41,459 bases of DNA. Origin: UBA5905 sp964609975 (GTDB taxonomy: Bacteria > Bacillota > Clostridia > Oscillospirales > Acutalibacteraceae). Both the position numbers and the translations under genes were made by a program. The notes below the pieces were generated by a model, which searched no databases, was not told the DNA's origin, and saw only the letters and a program-made list of their open reading frames with translations. Below, in pieces: positions 1 through 8,159 of this stretch (its first letter is position 1; each line of letters opens with the position of its first letter). Location of the stretch: NCBI GenBank assembly GCA_964609975.1, contig CAZSTR010000013.1:1-41459 (forward strand), read 5' to 3'.

Positions 1-739
1 CGGTACGCTGCTCATTTTTTAGGAACTTGGAAAGAGAGTTTGCAGAGAACGTGGTCCCAACATTGGCAATCACATAGGAAATAATGCGTTCCAGCAGATC
101 AACATCCCGAATTTTATTTCGCTTTACAATATCCTTGAGCTGGACTGAGTTAAACAAATCATGCAGGTACAGTTTAGAGGGAGCATCTTCATAGCGAATG
201 TTGGCAAGGTACGGCATACCGCCGGAGAGAAGATATTTTTGAAAGGCTTTTTGCACCGGCTCATCGGGCGCAATGGGGCGGTACAACTCCAAAAACTCCG
301 CAAAAGAAAAGGGATAGATAACGAACTCCACATAGCGACCGCCCAGATAGGTGGAAAGCTCGCCTGACAGCAACTTTGCATTGGAGCCGGTGATATAGAT
401 GTCGCAGTCCAGTGTCACACGGAGAGAGTTGATGCATTTTTCCCAATCTTTGACTTCTTGAATTTCGTCAAAGAATAGGTAAACCTTTCCGTTAATATCC
501 GCAGTTCGTTTGGCAATCTCATCGTGCAAAGCCTTGGCGGTTTGCAGATGGGCATAGTTCATATCTTCAAAGTTGATAGAGATGAACTGTGTCGGACTGA
601 CGCCGGATTCCACCAGTTCCTCTTTAATCAAATCCAGCATAACCGACTTACCGCAACGGCGAATACCGGTCATTACTTTAATCAAATCCGTTCCGATAAA
701 GGGACGGATGCGTTTTATATAAAGTTCTCTTTTAATCAT
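1..739 (-). CDS. AAA ATPase, AAA_14/DUF4143 type (cut by window edge)
   Basis: The frame is open from an ATG at 739 to the window edge, giving 246 residues of a protein whose family usually has about 400. A Walker A motif (GIRRCGKS) lies near residue 26 and a Walker B motif (YLFFDEIQ) near residue 90. A sensor-like ITGSNAKLLS and the stretch ELSTYLGGRYVEF follow; together they are typical of the AAA_14 ATPase joined to a DUF4143 C-terminal domain. The C-terminal half is off the window. The start is supported by AGGAGG about 9 bases upstream and by a promoter at 772-800. These ATPases are common in gut bacteria, often near mobile DNA, and their role is not established. Base composition is more AT-rich than the housekeeping cluster nearby, which fits an acquired gene. 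Confidence 0.88.
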   Translation of the reverse strand, partial: MIKRELYIKRIRPFIGTDLIKVMTGIRRCGKSVMLDLIKEELVESGVSPTQFISINFEDMNYAHLQTAKALHDEIAKRTADINGKVYLFFDEIQEVKDWEKCINSLRVTLDCDIYITGSNAKLLSGELSTYLGGRYVEFVIYPFSFAEFLELYRPIAPDEPVQKAFQKYLLSGGMPYLANIRYEDAPSKLYLHDLFNSVQLKDIVKRNKIRDVDLLERIISYVIANVGTTFSANSLSKFLKNEQRT

Positions 740-771
740 GGAAATCAGCCTCCTTTTTCGTGGCTGACTAT

Positions 772-800
772 AGTATACCACATTTACAGCTGAAATTCAA
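772..800 (-). promoter_or_regulatory. Sigma-A-type promoter of the AAA ATPase gene
   Basis: Read on the minus strand, TTGAAT (795-800) and TATACT (772-777) are exactly 17 bases apart, about 35 bases before the ATG at 739. An AGGAGG site sits between the promoter and the start. Confidence 0.75.
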
Positions 801-811
801 GACATAATTGC

Positions 812-839
812 ATTTTTATCAGTTATAACTGACAAAAAT
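812..839. promoter_or_regulatory. 28-bp palindrome upstream of ATPase promoter, candidate operator
   Basis: The core TCAGTTATAACTGA (819-832) is a perfect 14-bp palindrome. It extends on both sides through ATTTTT/AAAAAT with one mismatched pair. It ends 12 bases upstream of the -35 element of the ATPase promoter, a position suited to a dimeric DNA-binding protein. The regulator is unknown. Confidence 0.5.
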
Positions 840-881
840 TAAAATCCGACATATTTCAGCAGATATGCTTGTGATAAGTCA

Positions 882-923
882 AGAACCTCCGACAACCCGA
901 AAATGGGCATTGCCGAAGGTTCT
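882..923. terminator. Hairpin, possible terminator
   Basis: AGAACCT (882-888) pairs with AGGTTCT (917-923), and the stem continues inward as CCGACAA/TTGCCG and CCC/GGG with minor irregularities. The T-rich tract (926-934) follows on the plus strand, whereas the flanking genes are on the minus strand. It lies just downstream of the DUF6061 gene and may end that transcript despite the weak U-tract in that direction. Confidence 0.4.
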
Positions 924-932
924 AATTGTTTT

Positions 933-1175
933 TTAATCCATCAAGCGATGTTCAGGCGTTCCCTTCAAGTATCCCTCAAGATCGCCGCCAAGGACAAGTT
1001 GGGCGTATTCAAGCGGCTTGTTGTAAATGAGATAGTCAAGCTCCGACCGCTGATACATATTATCGGCAATCTCGTTTTCTACGGCTATAGTATCAATGGC
1101 GATCATCGTTCCGTCTGAGAATTTCAGCTCCACACAGGCGGTATCTATATTAAACTCGCATTTTAACCTTTTCAT
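933..1175 (-). CDS. DUF6061 family protein
   Basis: This is an 80-residue protein of no known function. The pattern (VELKFSDGTMIAIDTIAVENE followed by NMYQRSELDYLIYNKPLEYAQLVL) matches my memory of DUF6061, a small family seen in clostridial genomes and often near plasmid or conjugative-element genes. It has no signal peptide or membrane segment. The ATG at 1175 is preceded by a GGGAG-type site, and the stop of the SASP gene lies 14 bases upstream, so the two genes may be cotranscribed. Family assignment is from recall; function is unknown. Confidence 0.75.
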   Translation of the reverse strand: MKRLKCEFNIDTACVELKFSDGTMIAIDTIAVENEIADNMYQRSELDYLIYNKPLEYAQLVLGGDLEGYLKGTPEHRLMD

Positions 1176-1189
1176 CTGTATTTACTCCC

Positions 1190-1450
1190 TCAAACAGCAA
1201 TTCCGGCTATGTAACGCACGGTGGTTTTATGCCCATCGACAATGCGATTTGTACGCTCAAAGCTGACGGTTTTCGTGTTTCGTGTGGGACAGCTGTTCTT
1301 GACCATCTGGCCGCCGATCGAACCGGCCTGACGGGCAGTCAGGTCGCCGTTGTAGCCCTGCTTCAGAGTCACGCCAACCTCGTTGGCGGCCTCCATCTTG
1401 AAGCGGTTGAGGCCCTCACGCGCCTCAGGAACGATGTTCTTGCTGTTCAT
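1190..1450 (-). CDS. Alpha/beta-type small acid-soluble spore protein (atypical C-terminus)
   Basis: This 86-residue protein belongs to the SASP family, whose members coat and protect DNA in dormant spores. The two family signatures are present: IVPEAREGLNRFKMEAANEVG near the N-terminus and NGDLTARQAGSIGGQMVK in the second half. Family members normally end about 10 residues after GGQMVK. Here the frame runs about 35 residues further with a polar sequence (TVSFERTNRIVDG...) that is not SASP-like, which suggests a frameshift or a fusion to foreign sequence at the 3' end. The ATG at 1450 has GAGGTG eight bases upstream. A sigma-G-like promoter lies at 1512-1540, with a CGGCGG/CCGCCG hairpin (1475-1490) in the leader. 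Expression would be in the forespore, by analogy with the family. Confidence 0.85.
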   Translation of the reverse strand: MNSKNIVPEAREGLNRFKMEAANEVGVTLKQGYNGDLTARQAGSIGGQMVKNSCPTRNTKTVSFERTNRIVDGHKTTVRYIAGIAV

Positions 1451-1511
1451 GCTGTTTACACCTCACAATCCTCGCGGCGGTTCGCCGCCGTTTGTTTTGC
1501 GTTTGCAACAG

Positions 1512-1540
1512 TAGTATGTGCCGCCGCTTCGCCCGTTTTC
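1512..1540 (-). promoter_or_regulatory. Sigma-G-like forespore promoter of the SASP gene
   Basis: On the minus strand GAAAA (1536-1540) and CATACTA (1512-1518) are 17 bases apart. CATACTA fits the sigma-G -10 consensus CATNHTA, and GAAAA is one change from GHATR. The site is about 60 bases before the SASP start codon. Its match to a spore-specific consensus and its position in front of a SASP gene support each other. Confidence 0.5.
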
Positions 1541-1554
1541 GTGTCAATTTATAG

Positions 1555-1595
1555 AAAAACTGCCGGTCGTTTCCAATTCGAAACAACCGACAGTT
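1555..1595 (-). terminator. Intrinsic terminator of the ruvB-clp cluster
   Basis: On the minus strand a 16-bp stem with two G-T pairs (arms 80-95 and 58-73 of the 1500s) and a 6-base loop is followed by a T-rich tail. It sits 21 bases after the Clp ATPase stop codon and closes the long minus-strand cluster. Confidence 0.8.
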
Positions 1596-1616
1596 TCCGA
1601 AAAAGCAATCAAACCG

Positions 1617-3908
1617 TCATTCAGCAAACCGCAGGGAAACCTCTCCATCCACCGCGTCCACCTGCACCGCCGCCAGCGGGGCAACTCCACGGGCAACGAT
1701 TTCCTCCGCCAGCCGATTTTCCACCGTCCGCCGAATGGCGTTCCTCAACTCCCGCGCGCCCCGTTTTCCGCCGTCCGCCTTCTGTGCCAGCAACTGGCAG
1801 ACCGCCGGGGTATATTCGAGGGCAATTCCCCGCTCCCGCAACGGCTCCACCAGTTCCTCCAGCATCAAGCCGGCAATGCGAGCATAGGCCTCTTGGGACA
1901 GCGGCCGGAAAAACACAATTTCGTCCACACGACCGATGAACTCCGGTCGCAAGAATTCCTGCAACGCCTTCAGCGCCCGCTCCTTCTGCGCCTCGCCTTC
2001 GGTTTTCCCGAAGCCCATGAGATTCTCCCGCAAACTGCTTCCGGCGTTGGAGGTCATCACAAGAACGGTGTTTTCGAAATTCACCGTGCGCCCATGGGCG
2101 TCGGTCACCCGACCTTCATCCAAAATCTGCAACAGGATATTCAGCACATCCGGATGAGCCTTTTCGATTTCATCGAACAAGATGACGGAATAGGGCTTTC
2201 GCCGCACCTTCTCGGTGAGCTGGCCTGCCTCGTCATAGCCCACATAGCCGGGCGGAGAACCGATCAGCCGGGACACGGCGTGCTTTTCCATGAACTCGGA
2301 CATATCCAGTCGGATGAGCGTTTCCGGGGTGTCGAAGAGCTCCCCGGCCAGCACCTTCACCAGCTCGGTTTTCCCCACGCCCGTCGGCCCCACGAAAATG
2401 AAGGAGGCCGGACGCCGACGGGGGCTGATTTGCACCCGACTGCGGCGGATGGCGGCGGCCACCGCCTGCACAGCCTCCTCCTGGCCGACAACCCTCGCCC
2501 GCAGATGCTCCTCCAGCTGGCCCAACCGCGTCAGCTCGCTTTCCTGCACTTTCGTGGCCGGGATGCCCGTCCACAGCTCAATTACCTTCGCCAGAGCGGC
2601 CTCGGTCACCGGAGCTTCAGTGGCCGCCGGGCGCAGCTCCTCCGACGCCTGCTGGGTTTGCAACAGCTCGGCGCGCAGGGTGGCTAGCGCCTCATAATCC
2701 ACTTCCTCGACGCCGATGGCCTGCTCCTCCTGCTCCTTTAGCTGGTTTTCCCGCTCCAGAAGCCGCGCGTATTCATAGGCCTTCTTGTTGGCCAGCGCCG
2801 TAGCGGCGCAGGCTTCGTCCAGTAAATCAATGGCTTTATCCGGCAGATAGCGGTCAGTGATATACCGCTCCGCCAGCGTCACCGCCCGGCGCAGCACCCC
2901 GTCGCTAACCGTCACGCCATGATAGCTCTCATAATAGCTTCGCAGGCCCTGCAGAATTTCGAAAGCGGCCTGCTCCGACGGCTCCTCCACCGTTACCGGC
3001 TGAAACCGCCGCTCCAGCGCGGCATCCTTTTCGATATATTTGCGATATTCCTCGAAGGTTGTGGCGCCGATGACCTGAATTTCGCCTCGCGACAACGCCG
3101 GCTTGAGGATGTTGGCAGCGGAGAGGCTTCCCTCCGAATCCCCCGTCCCGACCAGCGTATGCACCTCATCAATGAACAGGATGATACGCCCGTCCGCCTT
3201 CACCTCTTCGATCAGCCCACGAATCCGGCTCTCGAATTGGCCGCGGAACTGGGTTCCGGCCACCAGCGCCGTCATATCCAGCAAATGCAGCTCTTTGTCC
3301 TGCAAACGCGGTGGCACCTCTCCGCGGGCAATGCGCCCGGCGAGGCCCTCGGCGATGGCTGTTTTTCCGACACCCGGCTCACCGATGAGGCAGGGGTTGT
3401 TTTTCGTGCGGCGGCAGAGAATTTGCACCACTCGCTCCGTTTCTCGTTCCCGGCCGATGGTGGGATCCAGCTCCCCCGCCCGCGCGCGGGCGGTCAGGTC
3501 GGCGGCATATTGGGAAAGGAACTTCCGCTTTCCCCGCTTGGGCGCTCTTTCCTCTTTTCCCGTTCTTTTGTCCTCGCCCGCAGCGTTTTCCACCGATTCC
3601 GGCGCATGCTCCGACCGGGGCGCCCCGCCGAAAAGATTTTGCAAAAAGGGGAAAGAGGGCGCGCCGCCCGCCGAAAAATCCTCGCCGTCGGACTCCTCCA
3701 TCTCCGCCATCAGCTCCTGCACCTGCTGGTTCATCTGCTCCACATCCTCATCGCTGATGCCGAATTTCTGCATCATCTCATTCACCTGAGGAATTCCCAG
3801 CTCCTTGGCGCAGGACAGGCAAAGCCCCTCGTTTTTGCTCTCGCCGTTTTCCACGCGGGTGATAAACACCACCGCCGGCTGTTTCTTGCATCGGGTACAA
3901 ATCATCAT
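1617..3908 (-). CDS. clpE: Zinc-finger Clp ATPase (ClpE/ClpC type)
   Basis: This 763-residue AAA+ unfoldase should feed proteins to ClpP. A CxxC...CxxC zinc finger (Cys 4, 7, 30, 33) at the N-terminus resembles ClpE and McsA. Two AAA modules follow: Walker A GEPGVGKT at 176-183 with Walker B LFIDEV near 244, and Walker A GPTGVGKT at 507-514 with ILFDEIEKAHP downstream. A short coiled-coil M-type insert lies near 380-425. The tripeptide MGF in the second module lies where ClpC carries its ClpP-binding loop. The double Clp N-domain of ClpC is absent and replaced by the zinc finger and a low-complexity linker, so ClpE is the better label. Two ATGs are adjacent (3908 and 3905); GGAG lies just upstream. 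It is the last gene of the ruvB cluster, an unusual place for a heat-shock ATPase, and no CtsR site was seen. Confidence 0.85.
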   Translation of the reverse strand: MMICTRCKKQPAVVFITRVENGESKNEGLCLSCAKELGIPQVNEMMQKFGISDEDVEQMNQQVQELMAEMEESDGEDFSAGGAPSFPFLQNLFGGAPRSEHAPESVENAAGEDKRTGKEERAPKRGKRKFLSQYAADLTARARAGELDPTIGRERETERVVQILCRRTKNNPCLIGEPGVGKTAIAEGLAGRIARGEVPPRLQDKELHLLDMTALVAGTQFRGQFESRIRGLIEEVKADGRIILFIDEVHTLVGTGDSEGSLSAANILKPALSRGEIQVIGATTFEEYRKYIEKDAALERRFQPVTVEEPSEQAAFEILQGLRSYYESYHGVTVSDGVLRRAVTLAERYITDRYLPDKAIDLLDEACAATALANKKAYEYARLLERENQLKEQEEQAIGVEEVDYEALATLRAELLQTQQASEELRPAATEAPVTEAALAKVIELWTGIPATKVQESELTRLGQLEEHLRARVVGQEEAVQAVAAAIRRSRVQISPRRRPASFIFVGPTGVGKTELVKVLAGELFDTPETLIRLDMSEFMEKHAVSRLIGSPPGYVGYDEAGQLTEKVRRKPYSVILFDEIEKAHPDVLNILLQILDEGRVTDAHGRTVNFENTVLVMTSNAGSSLRENLMGFGKTEGEAQKERALKALQEFLRPEFIGRVDEIVFFRPLSQEAYARIAGLMLEELVEPLRERGIALEYTPAVCQLLAQKADGGKRGARELRNAIRRTVENRLAEEIVARGVAPLAAVQVDAVDGEVSLRFAE

Positions 3909-3934
3909 AGCTCCATTAACCTCGAATTCTCCAA

Positions 3935-4531
3935 TTACGGTTCAACTGCATCTGCGGCGGACTCCTGGACCGACTTTTCCCGGCGAAGCTGGAAAAAGAT
4001 GCGCAGATAGCCGACAAACGCAACCAGCATCGTCAGGCAAGTAAGCGCCACCAGCGCCGCCACCACCCAAAAAGCCGTGCCCTCCAGCGAATCATGCCAT
4101 AGCACCAGCACAAGCATACACAAATAAAACACCATCGTGGCCACCTTCCCGAACCATTTCGCACCATGCACGGCACAGCCCCGGCGCAAAAGAATAAATC
4201 CGCCGATAGCCTGGCACAGCTCCTTCGCGAAGCAAATCACCGTCAGCGGCAACAGCTCCCGATAGCGGGTGGTCAGACAAATCACCACCATCACCTGGGT
4301 CAGCTTATCCGCCAGCGGGTCCAACAGCTTTCCGCAATCGGTGATTTGATGAAACCGACGGGCAATCCAGCCATCCAGACAATCGGTCATGCCGGACACA
4401 GCCAGCGCTACAAAGGCCCAAATATCCAATTTTAATAAACACAGCACCGAAAAGCAGGGAACCAGCACCAGCCGCAGCAGAGACAGCGTATTCGGCACAT
4501 TCCACTTCCAGGAAATATTTATTGCTTTCAT
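3935..4531 (-). CDS. pgsA: CDP-alcohol phosphatidyltransferase, PgsA-like
   Basis: This 198-residue integral membrane enzyme probably makes phosphatidylglycerol phosphate from CDP-diacylglycerol and glycerol-3-phosphate. The CDP-alcohol transferase signature D-x2-DG-x2-AR-x8-G-x3-D-x3-D is intact (TDCLDGWIARR ... CGKLLDPLADK). Several hydrophobic segments follow. The ATG at 4531 is chosen because GAGGTG lies four bases upstream; a TTG four codons earlier overlaps that site and is unlikely. It follows the cvpA-like gene by 32 bases and precedes the Clp gene by 26, inside the operon. The exact acceptor alcohol is inferred from family frequency. Confidence 0.85.
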   Translation of the reverse strand: MKAINISWKWNVPNTLSLLRLVLVPCFSVLCLLKLDIWAFVALAVSGMTDCLDGWIARRFHQITDCGKLLDPLADKLTQVMVVICLTTRYRELLPLTVICFAKELCQAIGGFILLRRGCAVHGAKWFGKVATMVFYLCMLVLVLWHDSLEGTAFWVVAALVALTCLTMLVAFVGYLRIFFQLRREKSVQESAADAVEP

Positions 4532-4563
4532 ACAACACCTCAATGCTCACTTTGGAGCTTCAT

Positions 4564-5310
4564 TTATTGTTTGCTCACGCTCCAGCTGGTCATCAGCGCC
4601 TGCAGTTCCTGCAGAGAACCGCTCAAGGGGTTCAGCTGGCTCAGCCAGCGCACCACATGGGTCTGCTCCAGAACAGACATGTTCACCGGACTTCCATCGC
4701 CGCCAACGAAGGCAAGGATTTGCACAATCGACACCGCAACCAACACCCAGATAGCGCCCGTCACCGCGCCGGTCGCCAGACCGAGTCCGCCGTTGAGCCG
4801 CCGCAGAACCGGCAGACGAAACACCTTATCCAACAGCCGCAAAACCACCAGCGCCAGCACCGCGGTCAGCAAAAACAGCACAATCCCGATCACCAGCTCC
4901 AGCACCGGAAGCGCTACCGGTTGTACCAGCTCTTCGGACACCTGGGTCGCCATCGCCTTGGCATCCAGACCGCCGGCGGCAATCTTCGAAACAAGCTCGT
5001 TGGGGTCGATTCCCCGCGCCACCAGCATTTTCCGCACATAATCCGGCAGACCCTCCACCGTCGTCGCCGCCACCTGGGCCGCGTTCGCACCGGCTTCCTC
5101 CACCGCCTTGGATACCGTCTGCTCCACCATCGGCATCACCGTCCGGTCATACACCGAGGCGGCCAGCGTTCCCTTGCACAAAAGGGCCACCGCCACCGCC
5201 AGCACCAGCGCCGCCAGCCGGGAAACCGTTTTCACAAACCCTCTCCGGTAGCCAAAATAGACCGATAGGACAAACAAAGCCACCACCAGCAAATCCAAAA
5301 TCAAAGCCAT
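4564..5310 (-). CDS. CvpA family membrane protein
   Basis: This 248-residue protein has a CvpA-type start (LDLLVVALFVLSVYFGYRRGFVKTVSRL). An N-terminal pair of membrane helices is followed by a long soluble segment and two further helices near residues 140-165 and 185-210. CvpA proteins are inner-membrane proteins first linked to colicin V production in E. coli and later to envelope stress and cell division; the mechanism is not settled. GGAGGG lies eight bases before the ATG. It sits in the operon between the DUF5711 and pgsA-like genes, so a membrane or envelope role is plausible. Confidence 0.82.
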   Translation of the reverse strand: MALILDLLVVALFVLSVYFGYRRGFVKTVSRLAALVLAVAVALLCKGTLAASVYDRTVMPMVEQTVSKAVEEAGANAAQVAATTVEGLPDYVRKMLVARGIDPNELVSKIAAGGLDAKAMATQVSEELVQPVALPVLELVIGIVLFLLTAVLALVVLRLLDKVFRLPVLRRLNGGLGLATGAVTGAIWVLVAVSIVQILAFVGGDGSPVNMSVLEQTHVVRWLSQLNPLSGSLQELQALMTSWSVSKQ

Positions 5311-5359
5311 TCTATATTCCCTCCGCTTCTTTTATCTAATAAGCAACGGCCAAACGCCG

Positions 5360-6571
5360 TCACCCGTTCAAAGAATAGGACTGAAGCACGCTCAGCCCCA
5401 GTACCACCGCGTTTCCTCCAACGCGCACCGCCCGTTGGCCGTCCGCATCCACCGGAACACGCTTGCCAGCGGCGGAATAGGATATGCTTTGCACATATCC
5501 GTCCGCCAACAGCAAAAAGCCCTTCGCCCCGCCGGAAAGGTGACGAAAATTCCCCTGGAAGGCTTCCCGCACACATTCCTCGCCCCGGCTGTTGACCACC
5601 AAAACCTCGCCGCCGGTATCGCCATAGTTACGCACCGCCAGCGCAAAGCCGTTCGCCGTCGGCGCATAGCCCAGCACCCGCTGACCGACCAGCGTCACTG
5701 TCTTCGGCGACGCCGCCGTGGCTTCATCCAATAGCCAACAGCCCTGCTCGCCCAAGGCGACCAGCCGCTCTCCGGACAGATAATCCACCCGCAAAAGTAG
5801 CGTGTCCGCCACCGTATACGCATACAGCGCCTCCGTCTGCTCCGAGGTGACCGAAAAGGCCTCCACCACAGAATTCAGCACTCCGTTCACCGCTTCCACG
5901 CTCAATAGCGCCACCTGGCTTCCGGTTGGCGAAAGCGCCACTCCCATCGCCTGCCGGTTGCGACTGCGGGTATACAGAAGGGTTCCCTTGCGGTCATACA
6001 CCGAAAGCTCCACCGCATAGCCTTGTCCTCCCTGGGTCAACAAAGCCACCTGGCCCTTTTCGTTTACCGCTGCCGCCAAAATCGACTGGGAGGCGGTGGC
6101 CTCCACCAGCGTCATCGACCGGGTGTGCAGCTGCCAGCGATGTCCCTCCTGCTCCGCCACCAGCGCATATTTTCCGGCGCTGCACAAAAGCGGCGTGGAA
6201 TAGGTGCATCCATAGCGAGCCAATTCACTGCCCGAGGAGCTGTAATAGGTAAGATAGCTGTCGCTGAGCGTCACCGTATAGCTCTGACACTGCACCAGCG
6301 CCTGCACATTCGAGCCGGAAACATCCACCGGATAGCTTCCCGCCGTGTTGTTCATCGAATCCTGCAGCCGTGCCAACAGCTTATCCGGTGCCAGTGTATC
6401 CCAATGATTCCACAGCACCGCCACCAGCGCAACCAGCGCCGCCAGCACACCCACGCGCCGCCAAAATCGGCGGCGGGAGCGCTTTTTGCGCCGTCGGCGC
6501 AGCTCCTCACGAGATTTCGGCGATTCGGCCCAGTCAAAGGCCGGCTCGTTTGTCTGTTTTTTTCGCCTCAT
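5360..6571 (-). CDS. DUF5711 family membrane-anchored beta-propeller-like protein
   Basis: This 403-residue protein has a very basic N-terminus rich in Arg/Lys (about residues 1-38), one membrane helix (about 40-58), and an outside domain made of repeated short beta strands. Phrases such as GQVALLTQGGQGYAVELSVYDRKG and GSQVALLSVEA suggest blade-like repeats, in keeping with DUF5711, a family of unknown function in clostridia. The ATG at 6571 has GGGGGAG four bases upstream. The start lies 38 bases inside the 3' end of truA, so the two genes are likely coupled in translation. I infer an extracellular sensing or scaffolding role only from topology. Confidence 0.75.
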   Translation of the reverse strand: MRRKKQTNEPAFDWAESPKSREELRRRRKKRSRRRFWRRVGVLAALVALVAVLWNHWDTLAPDKLLARLQDSMNNTAGSYPVDVSGSNVQALVQCQSYTVTLSDSYLTYYSSSGSELARYGCTYSTPLLCSAGKYALVAEQEGHRWQLHTRSMTLVEATASQSILAAAVNEKGQVALLTQGGQGYAVELSVYDRKGTLLYTRSRNRQAMGVALSPTGSQVALLSVEAVNGVLNSVVEAFSVTSEQTEALYAYTVADTLLLRVDYLSGERLVALGEQGCWLLDEATAASPKTVTLVGQRVLGYAPTANGFALAVRNYGDTGGEVLVVNSRGEECVREAFQGNFRHLSGGAKGFLLLADGYVQSISYSAAGKRVPVDADGQRAVRVGGNAVVLGLSVLQSYSLNG

Positions 6572-7331
6572 CGGTCTCCCCCTCTCCCAGCGAACGGTAA
6601 AACACCCGCTCCAGGCAAAGCCCTTTTGCCGGAGCGGTAGCCCCCGCCTGGGTACGCTGACCGCCGGCCAGCGCGGCCGTCAGCTGCTTCTCATCCATGC
6701 GCCCCTCTTCGGTTTCCAAAAGGGTGCCCACCATGATGCGCACCATATTATACAAAAAGCCGTCCGCCTCCACCGAAAATTGCACAAGCTCGCCCCGGCG
6801 CTCCACGCCGCAGGCACGCACCGTGCGCACGGTTGTGCCCTGCACATCGCTTCCGGCAGAGCAAAAAGCCTTGAAATCGTGAGCGCCGACGAACAACGCC
6901 GCCGCCCGATTCATGCGCTCCTCGTCCAAAGGACGGTTTCGGTGAATCGAATAGCGCTCCAGCATAGGATGGCGCTGGGCGCCGTTCCAGATGCGATACA
7001 CATACCGCTTTCCGCAGGCGTCATAGCGCGGATGAAAATCCGCAGCCACCGGCTCCGCCCGATAAACGGAAATATCCGGCGGCAAATAGAAATTCAAAGC
7101 ACTGCACAGCTTCTGCCCCCGCAAAGGGCTAGCAGTGTCCAGCGCACAGCAAAACATCTCCGCATGAACCCCCGCGTCGGTGCGGCTGCAACCGGTCAGC
7201 CCGGAGCGCACCCCGGTGACTCGCTCCACCGCCGTTTGCAGGGTCTGCTGTACGGTGGGGACGTTGGGCTGCACCTGCCAGCCGTGATAGGCGGTGCCGT
7301 CATAGCGCAATGTCAGCAACAGCCGTTGCAT
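6534..7331 (-). CDS. truA: tRNA pseudouridine(38-40) synthase TruA
   Basis: This 265-residue enzyme converts uridine to pseudouridine in the anticodon arm of tRNAs. The motif GCSRTDAGVHA carries the catalytic aspartate (Asp 52), and the N-terminal LRYDGTAYHGWQ and the later HPRYDACGKRYVYRIWN are family hallmarks. Length matches the family. It follows ecfT by 12 bases, the order known from B. subtilis. The last 38 bases overlap the DUF5711 gene, giving a charged C-terminal tail (about 15 residues) beyond the conserved domain. Confidence 0.95.
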   Translation of the reverse strand: MQRLLLTLRYDGTAYHGWQVQPNVPTVQQTLQTAVERVTGVRSGLTGCSRTDAGVHAEMFCCALDTASPLRGQKLCSALNFYLPPDISVYRAEPVAADFHPRYDACGKRYVYRIWNGAQRHPMLERYSIHRNRPLDEERMNRAAALFVGAHDFKAFCSAGSDVQGTTVRTVRACGVERRGELVQFSVEADGFLYNMVRIMVGTLLETEEGRMDEKQLTAALAGGQRTQAGATAPAKGLCLERVFYRSLGEGETDEAKKTDKRAGL

Positions 7332-7343
7332 CCCTCATCCTCC

Positions 7344-8159
7344 TCAAATCACCGGCGCGAACCACCGGTTGAGCATCCACAGGCCGACAGCCACCACCCC
7401 GCAAGCGGCCAGCGCCACCCAATCGCGGAGCGCGGTGCGTAGCTGCTTCATGCGCGTGCGTCCCTCGCCCCCCTGATAGCAGCGACATTCCATCGCCATC
7501 GCCAGCTCATAGGCTCGCCGGAAGGAGGACACAAACAACGGAATCAAAATCGGCACCAGCGCGCGCACCCGTTGCACCAGGTTTCCGCTTTCCAAATCCG
7601 CTCCCCGCGCCTTTTGGGCGTCCATGATTTTCTCCGTTTCCTCGGTAAGGGTGGGAATGAAGCGCAGGGCGATGGTCATCATCATAGCGATGTCATGAGC
7701 GTTCACCCGAATCACCCGCAGAGGCTTGAGCAGATATTCAATCCCATCAGTCAGCGCAGTGGGGGTGGTGGTATAGGTCAGCAGAGAGCTGCCCACCACC
7801 AGACACATGATGCGCACCGCGATGAAGGCGGCCGAGGCCACCCCACGGCTAGTGATATGGATAAAGCCGATGTCCAAAAGCGGCGTGCCGCCGGTCACAT
7901 AAAACATATTCAACAGCGATGTGAAGGCCACCAGGAGCAAAATCGGGCGCATACTGCGCCACATCAGCTGCAGCGGCAAACCGGAGGCCAAAATCACCGC
8001 CCCCAGAAACAGGGCGGCCACCCCCAGCCCCACCCAGTTCCGGGGCAAAAATATCATTAGAATGAAGGAAAGGGTCAGCACAAGCTTCATCCGAGGATCC
8101 AACCGATGCAGAAAGGAGTCGCCCGGATAATACTGCCCGATGGTCATATCGGTCATCAT
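7344..8159 (-). CDS. ecfT: ECF transporter transmembrane subunit EcfT
   Basis: EcfT is the shared membrane subunit of energy-coupling factor transporters, linking two ATPases to swappable vitamin- or metal-binding S components. This 271-residue protein has several membrane helices and two cytoplasmic coupling motifs: AQKARGADLES (canonical ARG) and AMECRCYQGGEGRTR, where the second ARG is CRC, a variant I recall from Bacillus homologues. The ATG at 8159 overlaps the ecfA2 stop (ATGA arrangement). No S-component gene is in the window, so the module serves S components encoded elsewhere. Confidence 0.93.
   Translation of the reverse strand: MMTDMTIGQYYPGDSFLHRLDPRMKLVLTLSFILMIFLPRNWVGLGVAALFLGAVILASGLPLQLMWRSMRPILLLVAFTSLLNMFYVTGGTPLLDIGFIHITSRGVASAAFIAVRIMCLVVGSSLLTYTTTPTALTDGIEYLLKPLRVIRVNAHDIAMMMTIALRFIPTLTEETEKIMDAQKARGADLESGNLVQRVRALVPILIPLFVSSFRRAYELAMAMECRCYQGGEGRTRMKQLRTALRDWVALAACGVVAVGLWMLNRWFAPVI

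Noticed and set aside
1518..4010. Long plus-strand frames of 228 to 389 codons
   Set aside because: Antisense shadows of the Clp ATPase gene, rich in His, Arg and Pro.
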